A stretch of 55,595 bases of DNA from a virus, in IMG/VR virus record IMGVR_UViG_3300032246_001883, positions 1 through 55,595 of that record, one strand, 5' to 3'. Every line of letters starts with the position of its first letter. Positions within the stretch are counted from its first letter, which is position 1. This document shows positions 7,622-18,315 of the stretch, piece after piece. Under the pieces are notes generated by a model. The model did no database searches and had not been told where the DNA came from. It was given only the letters and a program-made list of their open reading frames with translations. The translations under genes were made by a program, and so were the position numbers.

Positions 7622-10413
7622 TTAATTTGTCCTTTTAATATTTCAACTTCTTCTTTAAGTTCTTTAATAGCAGCAAATGCCAAAGCACAAAGTTTTTCAT
7701 AATCAACTACTAATGTACCATCATCTTTAATTCTTGTTGCAACAGGAAATACTTGTTTTACATCTTGAGCAATAACACCAAAGTCGGATTTTTGTACAAA
7801 ATATCCATCTTCACCACCATGTTCTTGTATGTATTCATCAGTCCAATCAAATAATTTACCACCAATTGATTCAACTTTATTCAAAGCATTTGGTATATCT
7901 TGAATATTTTCTTTGAATTTTTTATCTGAAGTATAATAAGCAGTAATATTATTAGCAGCACGAATTTCACCAGCTACAGTTGAAGCAGCTGTACCAACAC
8001 CAAGCGCATTCATCTGGAAATTAGCAGATGTAAGTGTTGAATTTGCAGTAGTTGCAAACGCTGCGGTTCCATCAATACTCACACCAGCTAATGAAAGAAC
8101 TCCACTTGATCGGTTAAATAAAACTTGTGTAGTACCAATATAAGCACTTGAATATACAGTAGTCGAAGATGACAGATATGGTAAAGATGGAATATCACCA
8201 GCGACTAACCGACGGAATGATACGCCTGATGTCATGGTGCCGTTACCATCATCACTATCCACAGATGGTGATGCCCAAACATAACCCACTGTACCTGTGC
8301 CAAAAGGACCAGTCAAGTCAACTGGCAGATCAGCTTTTATCATTGGACGGAATAATTGACTGTGTACTTGACCTGAAGTTTGAGTAGCGTAAACTAGATT
8401 TGGTTGAGAAGTCTGTGGATTGATAGAACCGGCTTTTCCTGTGATATTCGTGGTCAAAGTACCTGAATTATTTGCCAAATTTTGAACGTAAGCTGTTGTT
8501 GCAAAAGAAGTATTGGATGTTCCTGCTGCCATCGTTATACCACGAACATCAGCCGAAAATGTAGATACATTTGCGAGGGATGCTTTACGTGATTCTACCG
8601 ATTCTATTGCCAGTTGAATTGTATTTGCTGTTGATGGTATTCCACCAACTGGTGCAGTAAATGGTATATTATTAGCGAAATATGTTTGGCTTAACAAATA
8701 CCCATCAACTTCAATTAAAATTGAATCGCCAATCTGTGGTGCGCTTGAAAAAATAATTGTTGAGTTTGATGTATTTGCTTGATATTGATTTTCAAACTGT
8801 CTTACACCGTTGATGTAGGCTCTTAATTGGTTGTTTTGATTGAATGTAGGTGTAGTAAATTTTGTAGTACTATTATCACCACTATAAGATAATCTTGATG
8901 AAACAATTGTGCTTCCTGGTGTTGCACCACCACCTCCACCGCTGCCACCAGCGGCCCAAGAATAGTTTCCATCGCCACCACTTGACAAGACATATCCAGC
9001 TGCTGGAGTGATACCAGCAGCGGCTTTAATCAAGTTATTGAAAGCTCCTTGAAATGTTTGGCTACCTGTTCCTCCAGAAAACTCTCCTAGTGCCGTACCT
9101 GATAATGTTAATGTACTAAAATTCGGAGTAGCGCTAGTTCTCAAATCTTGTTGTGTGCTTATTGCAAATGTATTTGAACCTGTAGCAACAATCGTTACAC
9201 CGTTATTACTTGAAAGTGTTATACTATTTGATGTATAAAAACCTGATGTTCCAGTAAGTGTTAGACCACCCGCATTTGCTTTATTATAAGCAGCTTGTGC
9301 AAATCTGTTTACTGTATTAACAGAACCTATTGATGCTGCATTTGATGTGCTTGTTGAAGTTGTGTCATTTGATAAAATATCAGATGTTATAAATCTATAA
9401 TAATTATTGTTTGCTACATTTCTGTATTCAAACCAAGCACTAGATTCATTCCAACGAATCTCTGCATTTGTGCCTGATGTTCCTCTATTAACAACTATAC
9501 TAGAATTTAGACCTACAGCTGATCCTGAGTTTAACGTAAATGTTGGTGAATTATAAACTGTAGCTCCATTTAATACAAAATTTCCTTGAACAGTAAATTG
9601 TCCATTTGCATAAAGATTATTAAACTTAGCATCAGCATTTGCTGCCTCTATATTATTAGATACATACAAAATTGCAGTATTGATTGAATTATTAGATTTT
9701 AAGTTATTTGTTATTGTGTTACCACTTAAAGTAATACCATTTGCATCGATAGTTGTGTTAGATTTTAATATGTTTGTAGTTGTTGTTCCGGTAATATTAA
9801 TGTCTGGGCTTATAATATTTACATTTGCTTGTAAATTTTCTGTATATGTTTTACCGTTTACAACAAGGTCTGGTGTTGTAACATTTGTATTAGCTATCAA
9901 TTTATCAGTATATGTGTTTGCACTAACGCTAATTGTTGGAGTATAAATTGAAGTTACAGCTTGCAAAGTTGCTGTGTTAACAGATGTATTTGCTTGTAAT
10001 TTATCTGTAGTGGTGTTAAGTCTAACTGTAAGATTTGAATTGACTGTTGCGCTATTTGCAACATATAAACTAGTGTTTGGTCCTTGTGCAACTAAAAGAC
10101 CATTTATATTTGCTTGACCTGAATTTGTTAGACCTAAAGTTGTATTTGAAAAATAAACTTGCTTTTCAACAGTTAAATTATTTTGTATTGTTGCAGAAGA
10201 ACCAACACCTTGTACCAAAAGTTGTGCAGTAGCAAGAATATCTCCGTTAGCTATTAAAGACTTTTGTGTAGTTTCATTTAAATATAATGTACCAGAATCT
10301 TTTGTATAGTTGGATTTACCTAGTGTATTAACTTCAGTTACAACACCTTGAGTTGAAACAACCCATTCACCAAAAGTGTTTGCGTATGTGATAGTTGAAA
10401 CTGTATTAGCCAT
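7618..10413 (-). CDS. tail fibre/spike with C-terminal S74 intramolecular chaperone
   Basis: A 931-residue fibre. Residues about 80-280 are beta-repeat units rich in NLxANxSINT, followed by a long shaft. The last about 103 residues form a Peptidase_S74 chaperone: SDKKFKENI, then DFGVIAQDVKQVFP and a final coiled coil (ALAFAAIKELKEEVEILK). In this family a Ser and a Lys five residues on form the self-cleavage dyad; here these are S829 and K834, both present. The domain trimerises the fibre and then cleaves itself off. It overlaps the next fibre by 4 nt. Confidence 0.85.
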   Translation of the reverse strand: MANTVSTITYANTFGEWVVSTQGVVTEVNTLGKSNYTKDSGTLYLNETTQKSLIANGDILATAQLLVQGVGSSATIQNNLTVEKQVYFSNTTLGLTNSGQANINGLLVAQGPNTSLYVANSATVNSNLTVRLNTTTDKLQANTSVNTATLQAVTSIYTPTISVSANTYTDKLIANTNVTTPDLVVNGKTYTENLQANVNIISPDINITGTTTTNILKSNTTIDANGITLSGNTITNNLKSNNSINTAILYVSNNIEAANADAKFNNLYANGQFTVQGNFVLNGATVYNSPTFTLNSGSAVGLNSSIVVNRGTSGTNAEIRWNESSAWFEYRNVANNNYYRFITSDILSNDTTSTSTSNAASIGSVNTVNRFAQAAYNKANAGGLTLTGTSGFYTSNSITLSSNNGVTIVATGSNTFAISTQQDLRTSATPNFSTLTLSGTALGEFSGGTGSQTFQGAFNNLIKAAAGITPAAGYVLSSGGDGNYSWAAGGSGGGGGATPGSTIVSSRLSYSGDNSTTKFTTPTFNQNNQLRAYINGVRQFENQYQANTSNSTIIFSSAPQIGDSILIEVDGYLLSQTYFANNIPFTAPVGGIPSTANTIQLAIESVESRKASLANVSTFSADVRGITMAAGTSNTSFATTAYVQNLANNSGTLTTNITGKAGSINPQTSQPNLVYATQTSGQVHSQLFRPMIKADLPVDLTGPFGTGTVGYVWASPSVDSDDGNGTMTSGVSFRRLVAGDIPSLPYLSSSTTVYSSAYIGTTQVLFNRSSGVLSLAGVSIDGTAAFATTANSTLTSANFQMNALGVGTAASTVAGEIRAANNITAYYTSDKKFKENIQDIPNALNKVESIGGKLFDWTDEYIQEHGGEDGYFVQKSDFGVIAQDVKQVFPVATRIKDDGTLVVDYEKLCALAFAAIKELKEEVEILKGQIK

Positions 10414-10416
10414 TTT

Positions 10417-10635
10417 TTATTTTTTATCCATTAGTTTTAATAACATTTGTTTGATTTCTGATACATCGGATTTTATATCATTTATTTCAGACTTAACTTT
10501 ATTTATTTCATTTTTTTGATTGTTTAATAATTTTACTTTAGAAATATATTCATTTCTTTCCGCTTCATTTGTATTTGTAAGAGCCATACTTTCTGTGTCT
10601 CTTACAAAATTTGTTCCACTTACTTTTACAAACAT
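10417..10635 (-). CDS. small coiled-coil structural protein
   Basis: A 72-residue protein. The first 20 residues (FVKVSGTNFVRDTESMAL) form a short beta-like head, and residues 30-70 are a charged coiled coil. The pattern, including an N-terminal 'V-x-G-x-x-x-x-R-D' head and an internal NTN motif, recalls small proteins encoded next to tail fibre genes in T4-like cyanophages. It sits between the 726-residue tail protein and the S74 fibre with gaps of 1-3 nt, so it is probably a fibre connector or chaperone. Function not established. Confidence 0.6.
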   Translation of the reverse strand: MFVKVSGTNFVRDTESMALTNTNEAERNEYISKVKLLNNQKNEINKVKSEINDIKSDVSEIKQMLLKLMDKK

Positions 10636-10636
10636 A

Positions 10637-12817
10637 TTACAATCCTGTTCCTGATGGTAGTGCTAAGGCACGAATATCAGTTATTATAGGAACAATTGTA
10701 CTATCAGAAGATGACATTACAACCTTGATTGCAAATTGACTAAACGAACTATATTTTTGTCCATTGGTACTAGTATAAGAAATAAAATTATCAGCTTTAT
10801 TTAATGTACCTGGAGCCCATTCAAATTCAATTAAATTTGTTTTTGATTGTGAATATACATTTCCATTCGAAACTTGTGTCATTAATTGCCAAGACATATC
10901 TTCAAAATTATTAGTATCATTACGATTTAATATTTTATAATATACATCTATTCTTGTTCCGAGTGGTTTGTATGCAGTATAGTATACTCTTAAATCTGCA
11001 GAATCATTTTCTGGTGTCAATACTACTTTTTTGGTAAAATATTTTGCAAATGAATTTCCACCTTTTGGTGATGTTTCACCATAAACTACAGCTGTAGCTT
11101 GTGTTGTATTAGCACCAGAAATAGTAATTTTTGGTGATGTAATATATCCTGAACCTGGATATGTTACATAAACAGAAGAAACAACATTAGATGTTCCATT
11201 GTTTGCAATAGTTAATCCAAGTATGGCATTATCAGATCCAACATCTGGTGAAGAAATTGATATACTTGTATTTGTTGGATCATTATAACCAGCACCAATA
11301 TTTGTTAAAGAAACAACATTGTTTTGTATTCCCATATTATTAACAACATTACGAATACTATACATTGTTATACCATCATCTGAAATCATTGGACTTACAT
11401 ATTTATTAGTTGAACTTAGAGAAGCAAACATTGATACTGAATTGTTTATATTTTTTAATAATGCCCTTTGTCCTAGTCCATCACCGAATTCAATATTATC
11501 CGGTGTTGGAGAACCAAATTTACCAGGAAATACTTGGTATGGACCAACCGGAACATTTCCAGCGGCTAGTATGTTTGAATAAGTATAATCAATTTTAGTT
11601 TCGGTCGGTGTAAAATCTGTTGTTGTTAAATTAATCGCATCAGACCAAGTATCACTAATAGTGAAATTACCATATAAATTTGGCATATTGTTTGCGTTCA
11701 ATGAGTATTGAATATCATTTACACCAATTTTTCTGTATGGTAATCCTTTTGGCAAAGAAAATTCAATAGAAGGAGTTTTTGTTATATCAAATATACAGTT
11801 GTCAATCACAAACATTAGATTTTTTGTTTGATCTGCTGTCCAAGTAATTGAATTTTGTGATTCGAATAACGCACCAACATATGGTGAAGCACCAATTTTT
11901 GTTGTGTTTGTTGGATTTGCATCGGTTTTATTAGCTTTTGCCGTTGATGGAACAGCTATCGAATTTTGTTGTGCGTAATAAACTTGATAATCTGGTGTAC
12001 TTGTTTCTAACATAAAAGCATAAAGTACACCAGGTTGAATATAAACGGGTGCATCAAATACAAATTCTGTATAAGTTGAAGAATCTAGATAATGTGGTGC
12101 ACTCGAAGTTATAACTTGACTAGAAGACAAAATGACAGTTGAATTATCCAATTTCACTCCATTTGGATAACCATTTAATGTATTGACAATCGATAATTTA
12201 ACAGGAACTTCTGTTGTTGGTTTGGAATAGAAAAAGACTTTAATTGATTTTAAAAACATTCCATTTGGATAATTATCTTTTTCTATAATAAATGTTTGTG
12301 CAATTGGATCCCTTCTGGTTGTTACTGAGATCGTACTTGATGAAATTAATTGATTTTGTTTTTGATTAACTTGTATAAATGAAGTTGCACTAGAATCAAT
12401 TGATGCTCCAAAATCTAATCTTTGTGAAGTAGTAGATAATCCAGAAGCAGTAAATGTAGCTTGTGCATAAGTTGTGGCTGATGTTGGATCGGTTTCAACA
12501 CTTCTATTATCTACACGAAATACTCTTTGTCCTGTTTGAAAAATACCTGGAGGAACATTAAAAATACCAACAAAATTCCCGCCTTCATCTGTGGATAATC
12601 TTGGTAATGCACTACCACTTTTTATAGAAGCTTGTGTGCCAATAAAGCTATATTGTGAAGTGATAGAACCAACAGCTTCGTTATGCCCCAACGAAATGTC
12701 TACACCGGTGTTGAGTGTAACAATTTTGTTTACTGCATCATAAGCCGTTACAGTTGCTGTATAATTATATAATGATTCAATGAATTCTGACGGTTGTATC
12801 GTATATGTATATGACAT
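10637..12817 (-). CDS. large tail/baseplate-associated structural protein
   Basis: A 726-residue protein following the DUF4815-Hint gene. Features: a region around RRDPIAQTFxIEKDNYPNGMFLKSIKVFFYSK (about 167-200), which in T4-like marine phages marks a conserved fibre-attachment module; a middle region with paired glycine-rich GAGYNDPTN and GSGYITSP motifs (also found in gp8 and the gp7-like protein here); and a C-terminal module ending in IVPIITDIRALALPSGTGL. It is likely a short-fibre or baseplate-periphery protein. It is transcribed with its neighbours in the late block. Precise T4 equivalent unclear. Confidence 0.65.
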   Translation of the reverse strand: MSYTYTIQPSEFIESLYNYTATVTAYDAVNKIVTLNTGVDISLGHNEAVGSITSQYSFIGTQASIKSGSALPRLSTDEGGNFVGIFNVPPGIFQTGQRVFRVDNRSVETDPTSATTYAQATFTASGLSTTSQRLDFGASIDSSATSFIQVNQKQNQLISSSTISVTTRRDPIAQTFIIEKDNYPNGMFLKSIKVFFYSKPTTEVPVKLSIVNTLNGYPNGVKLDNSTVILSSSQVITSSAPHYLDSSTYTEFVFDAPVYIQPGVLYAFMLETSTPDYQVYYAQQNSIAVPSTAKANKTDANPTNTTKIGASPYVGALFESQNSITWTADQTKNLMFVIDNCIFDITKTPSIEFSLPKGLPYRKIGVNDIQYSLNANNMPNLYGNFTISDTWSDAINLTTTDFTPTETKIDYTYSNILAAGNVPVGPYQVFPGKFGSPTPDNIEFGDGLGQRALLKNINNSVSMFASLSSTNKYVSPMISDDGITMYSIRNVVNNMGIQNNVVSLTNIGAGYNDPTNTSISISSPDVGSDNAILGLTIANNGTSNVVSSVYVTYPGSGYITSPKITISGANTTQATAVVYGETSPKGGNSFAKYFTKKVVLTPENDSADLRVYYTAYKPLGTRIDVYYKILNRNDTNNFEDMSWQLMTQVSNGNVYSQSKTNLIEFEWAPGTLNKADNFISYTSTNGQKYSSFSQFAIKVVMSSSDSTIVPIITDIRALALPSGTGL

Positions 12818-12836
12818 TTATTTTCCAATTAATTTA

Positions 12837-15800
12837 TTATTTGTTATTGATAACACAAGCAATTTTTCCGACCACTTTAAATAAACCCACCATAGTTTTT
12901 TGCAATATTGGATTCTTATCGTCTTTAAATGATTTAGCCATCAGCAAGTTAACCAATTTTATATTCGATTTACCAAATAGATTATTTATTAGATAAGCAC
13001 CATAAGTTGTATTTTTACCAGATTTAATAAATTTATCAAATAACTCTGGTATACGATCAGACATTATATAATCTTTTTCTACACACAATCTTAAAAGACC
13101 ACCGTCACCAACAATAGATGTTGTTCCATATCCATTAACTATATATGTTCCATCACCATCGGTCCATAAATTATAAACTAATTTACCTTGTGATGAAATA
13201 ACTTTTATTGGTTCAATTTTTTCCATTTTTCCTAACCAAGGATACCATTCATGAATCATCTCAGGATCAACAGCAGATAATTTATTATCAACATATAACG
13301 GATGATTAATTGTTGCAAATGGTTCAAAATCTTTTGATGGTGTATACAATGAAACAAATTGTTCATCTGAAGTTTTTTCAATAAAAGTAACTATATTTAA
13401 TTTGGTTTTGTTTTTGTTCCACACTTTATCACCAATCTTAATGTCCACAATTTTTTTCTTACCATTTAAAGTGTCAACAATAGTTTCTGAAGTAAAACAG
13501 CTCCTTTTACCGCCTCCTCCACCGCTTGGTGCTGGTGGTGGAGGAACATATGTGGCTGTCTGTGTTATATATTCTTGTATAAATTTGCTGGTGATATTGA
13601 TTTTAGCACCAACATAATAGTTAGCAACAGATGATGCATTTTGATCCAGTTTTAATTTAGTTACGCCAGTAAACCATGCACCACCTTTGGGTAAAATAAT
13701 TTCTTGTGTTATAGAATCATAATTTAAGTTTGGAGGACTTGATGATTGAAATACAATAGTTCCGCTTGGATCTTTAATAACTAAAGCGAAACCACCGCCG
13801 CTTGCTGGTGATCCTGTTACACTCCACGCTAAAGTACCATTATTTAAATTAGTTACATTAAAAGTAGTTGAAGTTACGGTTGTTGGACTTGATGATGTTG
13901 CAATTGTAGTTCCATTGGCTGTTACAGTGGCTGTACCAGTAGAAGAACACTGAACGGTATAAGTTCCTATAGATGGTGGTGAATATATAAAACTTGCCGA
14001 ATAAGTTGCCGTACGATTTAGGTTACCCCAAACACCATATTGATTTAAGAATGAACCCCAATCGTGGCTATTATTTACTTTGTAAATTTGTAGATTAGCA
14101 ACATTATTCGCAGTATAACTTCCTCCAACACCAGAGACAACACCTGAAGTTGCAATGGGTACTGCTGTCAAACTTATTGTACCGGAAGCCGTTGAACCTG
14201 TATAAACACCACTCGAATCAAAAGTAGCATTTTGGAATGTAGTTACTGGTACATAGTTTGATGTACCAAGTAAATTTGCAATATATAATCTAACTGATGT
14301 ACTGTTTGGATATTTGTATAATGTAACGACACGAGCTGTTGGATAAAATTTATTATTAAAATAATAACCAATTACATCATCTTCTTTAAATGTGCCAGAA
14401 ACGTTTGTTAATTCAATTGTATTTGGTGATGTTATGTATTGATCAACTCTTACACCATCAAAAAATGCCAAAATGGGACAATTTGTTAATAATCCTTTTG
14501 TTTTAAAAATAATCTGTTGTGGTCTAATATATGGTAATACAGCAATATTTGTTAAATAACCATTATTAATCCCAATTGTAGAGGATATTTGTGAATAACC
14601 AGTAGCTGTAACATTTTGTAATTGACTACCATAAGTTTGTGTGGTTGTAGATACTGTTGTTTCGTTTCCATTAGTTGTTGTAGCACTACTTGTTTTTGTC
14701 TTAGTTGTTCCTGGAATTGTTTGGAAATCACCAGCATTTAAAAGATTTACGCCTCCGTTTTGTTGATATATTTTTAGTGATGGATCTGTAATAAGAATGT
14801 CTGGAGATTCTGTATTGTCAACCCAATTATCCATTGGTGGATTAAGTCTTGCAATACCTTCATATATTGTAACGGCAAATGGATTCAAACTTACTGTGCT
14901 TGATGCAAGTTGTTGAACAACCGCATTTGCTGTTGTATATGGCAGAGTAAAAATATTTGTATTTGTACCAGCAATACTTGCAACTGCATATGTATTGGTT
15001 TGTTTTAATGTACCAAGAGAATTTAATACCGTTGGATTTTGTAATTGATAATTATCAACTATTGTTAGAGGTGTTAATTCTTTTTTTCTTACATTAATTT
15101 TGGCGGAAAAATCAGAATTATACGTATCAGCGGTAGAGTAAGATGAAAAATCATCAACAAGAATACCATTTTTGAAACGATTTAAACCATTTACATCGGG
15201 TACTTGCAAAGCTTGTGCATTCGCTTCTAACAAACTTAATGCAGAATAATATTCAAGATTATTAAGTCTTGTTTGCAAATCAGTAATATCTTGTTTGATC
15301 CAATTTTTATGTAATATTTTTTCAACTGATAGATTTGTAGCAACACCTTTAGTAGTCTCACTTGGAAGGTATGCAGTATATGGATCGTGAATTAAATTGG
15401 CAATCACCAAAGAACCATCGGGTTCGTCAGGATATGTTGGTTTTGTTGAAGGTGTGCCTTTTACAATTTTAAAAGAACGATCTTTTGTTAAAACTAACTT
15501 ATCTTTTCTACCAAGATAATAACTATAATCACTAACATATTGACTTAAATTTTTTGGTATCATAATACCAGTGTCATCACCGACTGCGCCTGGTGTTCCG
15601 GTGTATTCAAATACAAAACCTGTTTGTGCATTTTTTCTAGATGGTCTAAAATCGATACAATCCGTTAAATTATAAGAAACACCTCTTCTACTTGTATACG
15701 ACTGTATTTCTTTATAATTTTCTGGTGAAGATGAATTTGGAGACAAATATGAATTTATATCAAAATAACCATCTCCACCTAGGTGTGAATAGTAATCGTA

Positions 15801-18254
15801 AATAATTAACAAATTACCTTTTGGAACATTTGCACCAGATACTAATTTAACTGCCGCATGATCATAATAAGTGTCTCTTTGTCCATTGTCCAATGTAAAT
15901 AAACTTGTTACATCATATGATGAATTTAATAACATTGCTGTTGTTGGAACAGTATTTGCACTTTTTGTGTCAATTATTTTAACAATTCTTTTAACATCAG
16001 TCACATATAAATTAATTGACTTACTTACGCTTGCATTTTTAACATATGTTTGTCCATTATTCAAATCGACATAAAAATTAGTATTTACATTTGTTCCTGT
16101 ATAATTAACGCCAGTTGTATTACCTTTAACTAAATTTTTTATTTTCAAGACATTAGTTGTATTATCCGCATTTGAAACAGAAATATTTGTAATAATATCA
16201 ACTGTTGGATTTGCTAATGAAGTTGAAGTAAATGTTACAGTCTTTTTATTTGCACTAAGACTTACTGTATTACCAGAACTAACAAAATCTAAAATGCGTC
16301 CATTGGATCTATCAATAACAATATAGTTTTGTTTTATAACATCCGATGACTGATTATTGGCAGTACCTAAAAAAGTATATGGTGTTGAGGTTGGAATTGA
16401 AATTGATAATTGAGCGCTGCCACTAACATTAGTAAAAGATTTTGCACGAAATACTTTTGTTGAAACATAATTACTATTAGAAATATTAGCCACATAATTA
16501 TATCCAATTGGATAAATTAATTCTGGTGCATTTGGATTCTGTAATAATGTATCGCCCGTGATTATACCATTTTGTTTACCAGAAAGATCAATATTTGTTG
16601 TTGCAGTAACCACATTACTAGAATTTTTATAAGCAATAGATTCAATAGTAGTAACTGGTAATACTAATGTAAAGGTACTTGAACTTGTTGGTGTAATAGT
16701 GAAATTAGAACTAACTGTTGCAACTCTTGTTGCTCCGTTATAAGAAGAAATTTTTCTTGTATCTATTGTACCATTAGTGTTAACAATAATGGTAGCTCCA
16801 TAATACGCATTATCACTAGTTGAATATATTGCATTGACTGGAAATGTAATTGTTGTTGTAGTACCAGAAACAGCAGTATTAGATAGTGTATTTGTATTGA
16901 TATCTGAAACATAAGCTTTATAGATATATGTTAAAGTATTACTAGATGAATTACTCACATATTCTAAATTTCTAATAAATCCTGTTCCAACTAATGTTGA
17001 ATTATATGTTGTTGTATTAGTGGAATTAATATTAGAACTAAGAACACAATGTAAATCAATTGATGGCATTGTGGTAACATCAAATGTTCCGTTTGAACTA
17101 CTTACAAGGAAATAACTGCCATAATCAATGAATACGGAATTGTTTAATATTGAATCAGTTGTTCTTGCTCTATCATTTGTCAACATTAAGTCTGACTGGT
17201 TTTCAATTCTATATCCGTGAACATAAGCCAAACCTTTACCAATTTTCAAATCATATGTTGAAGAATTGGTTGTGTTGGTAGATGGCGTAAGTTTAAATTC
17301 GTTGACAACATAATCGCCATTGCTTTCATAGTCACGTTTTGCTATATAATCATCAAGCACTGAATATACTGTGTTATCAACCTGTTTAATAATATTACCT
17401 GAATTAACACGAACCAATTCAATAAATTGATCGTCATTACCAACCTCTATTGGTAATCTTGTTAGTGTCAATAATACTTGATATCTGTCGGCGCCTGGCG
17501 CCTGAAAATTTGATGCACCAACAGCAGTATCTAATAAAGAACCATCATTAATATAATCAACTATTGTTTCTGTGATTTGAAGACCAATACGATAAGATGG
17601 TGTGTTGCTGTACTTATCTAAAATTGTAGTTTGTGGTTGAACGGAAACAAAGTTTCCTATTGAATATTTGGTATAAGTTCCATCGTCATTTTGTGTTGGA
17701 GATGTATAAAATCCATTTTTAACATAAAAAACACCTTCTGAAATTGAAGCCAAAGAAGAATATCCTGTACAAGTTGTACCACCTGTTGCACCAATTGTTG
17801 TGGCTGTAGCAGAATTATCTGATGTAGAAACAGTCATGTTATCAGTAAACCTAACACCTGAATAATAATTAACAATTAGTGTTGGTGGATCACCAGCGGC
17901 ATTATCCGTACCAGTTGCTTCTGCAATTGCAATAACTTTTGCAACAATTGTACCAGTTGGATCTGTAATAATTTTGTTCTTAAAAGCAGATGCTACAATA
18001 TTATTATTGTCTTGTTGAGCATTTAACTTAATATAGTAACAAGTAAGATTTGTTGTAACTTTACCTCCAGTTACAGGAGTATTTTGAGAAAAAATATTAT
18101 CAGCAAATTTACTAATCTGACTTTGTAATATAGATTGAGATTGTGTTAATTCCCTAGCTTGTACTGCAAATCCAGGTTTAAATAGAATTCTGTGAAAATT
18201 CTTTGACGGATCAAAATCATCATAATAGGGATCAACGTTAAAATTAAGAGCCAT
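12837..18254 (-). CDS. DUF4815-type giant tail protein ending in a Hint domain
   Basis: An 1805-residue protein, the largest in the window. The N-terminus (YYDDFDPSKNFHRILFKP...ARELTQSQSILQSQ) matches my memory of DUF4815, a baseplate/fibre family of T4-like marine phages. After about 1500 residues of beta-rich sequence and a Pro/Gly linker (PPPPAPSGGGGGK) a Hint fold begins at C1586: CFTSETIVDTLNG, then GDKVW, then a TINHPLY block near H1650, then TYIVNGYGTTS. About 80 further residues follow. Hint domains self-cleave at the N-terminal Cys, so the C-terminus may be released or lipid/ester-linked. A CATAAATA late box lies 26 nt before the ATG, with AAAGGAT as ribosome-binding site. Structural call strong, Hint activity inferred. 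Confidence 0.8.
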   Translation of the reverse strand: MALNFNVDPYYDDFDPSKNFHRILFKPGFAVQARELTQSQSILQSQISKFADNIFSQNTPVTGGKVTTNLTCYYIKLNAQQDNNNIVASAFKNKIITDPTGTIVAKVIAIAEATGTDNAAGDPPTLIVNYYSGVRFTDNMTVSTSDNSATATTIGATGGTTCTGYSSLASISEGVFYVKNGFYTSPTQNDDGTYTKYSIGNFVSVQPQTTILDKYSNTPSYRIGLQITETIVDYINDGSLLDTAVGASNFQAPGADRYQVLLTLTRLPIEVGNDDQFIELVRVNSGNIIKQVDNTVYSVLDDYIAKRDYESNGDYVVNEFKLTPSTNTTNSSTYDLKIGKGLAYVHGYRIENQSDLMLTNDRARTTDSILNNSVFIDYGSYFLVSSSNGTFDVTTMPSIDLHCVLSSNINSTNTTTYNSTLVGTGFIRNLEYVSNSSSNTLTYIYKAYVSDINTNTLSNTAVSGTTTTITFPVNAIYSTSDNAYYGATIIVNTNGTIDTRKISSYNGATRVATVSSNFTITPTSSSTFTLVLPVTTIESIAYKNSSNVVTATTNIDLSGKQNGIITGDTLLQNPNAPELIYPIGYNYVANISNSNYVSTKVFRAKSFTNVSGSAQLSISIPTSTPYTFLGTANNQSSDVIKQNYIVIDRSNGRILDFVSSGNTVSLSANKKTVTFTSTSLANPTVDIITNISVSNADNTTNVLKIKNLVKGNTTGVNYTGTNVNTNFYVDLNNGQTYVKNASVSKSINLYVTDVKRIVKIIDTKSANTVPTTAMLLNSSYDVTSLFTLDNGQRDTYYDHAAVKLVSGANVPKGNLLIIYDYYSHLGGDGYFDINSYLSPNSSSPENYKEIQSYTSRRGVSYNLTDCIDFRPSRKNAQTGFVFEYTGTPGAVGDDTGIMIPKNLSQYVSDYSYYLGRKDKLVLTKDRSFKIVKGTPSTKPTYPDEPDGSLVIANLIHDPYTAYLPSETTKGVATNLSVEKILHKNWIKQDITDLQTRLNNLEYYSALSLLEANAQALQVPDVNGLNRFKNGILVDDFSSYSTADTYNSDFSAKINVRKKELTPLTIVDNYQLQNPTVLNSLGTLKQTNTYAVASIAGTNTNIFTLPYTTANAVVQQLASSTVSLNPFAVTIYEGIARLNPPMDNWVDNTESPDILITDPSLKIYQQNGGVNLLNAGDFQTIPGTTKTKTSSATTTNGNETTVSTTTQTYGSQLQNVTATGYSQISSTIGINNGYLTNIAVLPYIRPQQIIFKTKGLLTNCPILAFFDGVRVDQYITSPNTIELTNVSGTFKEDDVIGYYFNNKFYPTARVVTLYKYPNSTSVRLYIANLLGTSNYVPVTTFQNATFDSSGVYTGSTASGTISLTAVPIATSGVVSGVGGSYTANNVANLQIYKVNNSHDWGSFLNQYGVWGNLNRTATYSASFIYSPPSIGTYTVQCSSTGTATVTANGTTIATSSSPTTVTSTTFNVTNLNNGTLAWSVTGSPASGGGFALVIKDPSGTIVFQSSSPPNLNYDSITQEIILPKGGAWFTGVTKLKLDQNASSVANYYVGAKINITSKFIQEYITQTATYVPPPPAPSGGGGGKRSCFTSETIVDTLNGKKKIVDIKIGDKVWNKNKTKLNIVTFIEKTSDEQFVSLYTPSKDFEPFATINHPLYVDNKLSAVDPEMIHEWYPWLGKMEKIEPIKVISSQGKLVYNLWTDGDGTYIVNGYGTTSIVGDGGLLRLCVEKDYIMSDRIPELFDKFIKSGKNTTYGAYLINNLFGKSNIKLVNLLMAKSFKDDKNPILQKTMVGLFKVVGKIACVINNK

Positions 18255-18279
18255 TTTTATCCTTTTAAATCCAATAATA

Positions 18280-18287
18280 TATTTATG
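18280..18287 (-). promoter_or_regulatory. probable late promoter box CATAAATA
   Basis: CATAAATA on the minus strand, one mismatch from the T4 late octamer, in the only sizeable gap of this part of the late block and 26 nt before the ATG of the DUF4815-Hint gene. The same variant occurs at 32068 at the same distance. Confidence 0.6.
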
Positions 18288-18315
18288 TTACAAACCGTAA
18301 TAATATCTAAATTTT

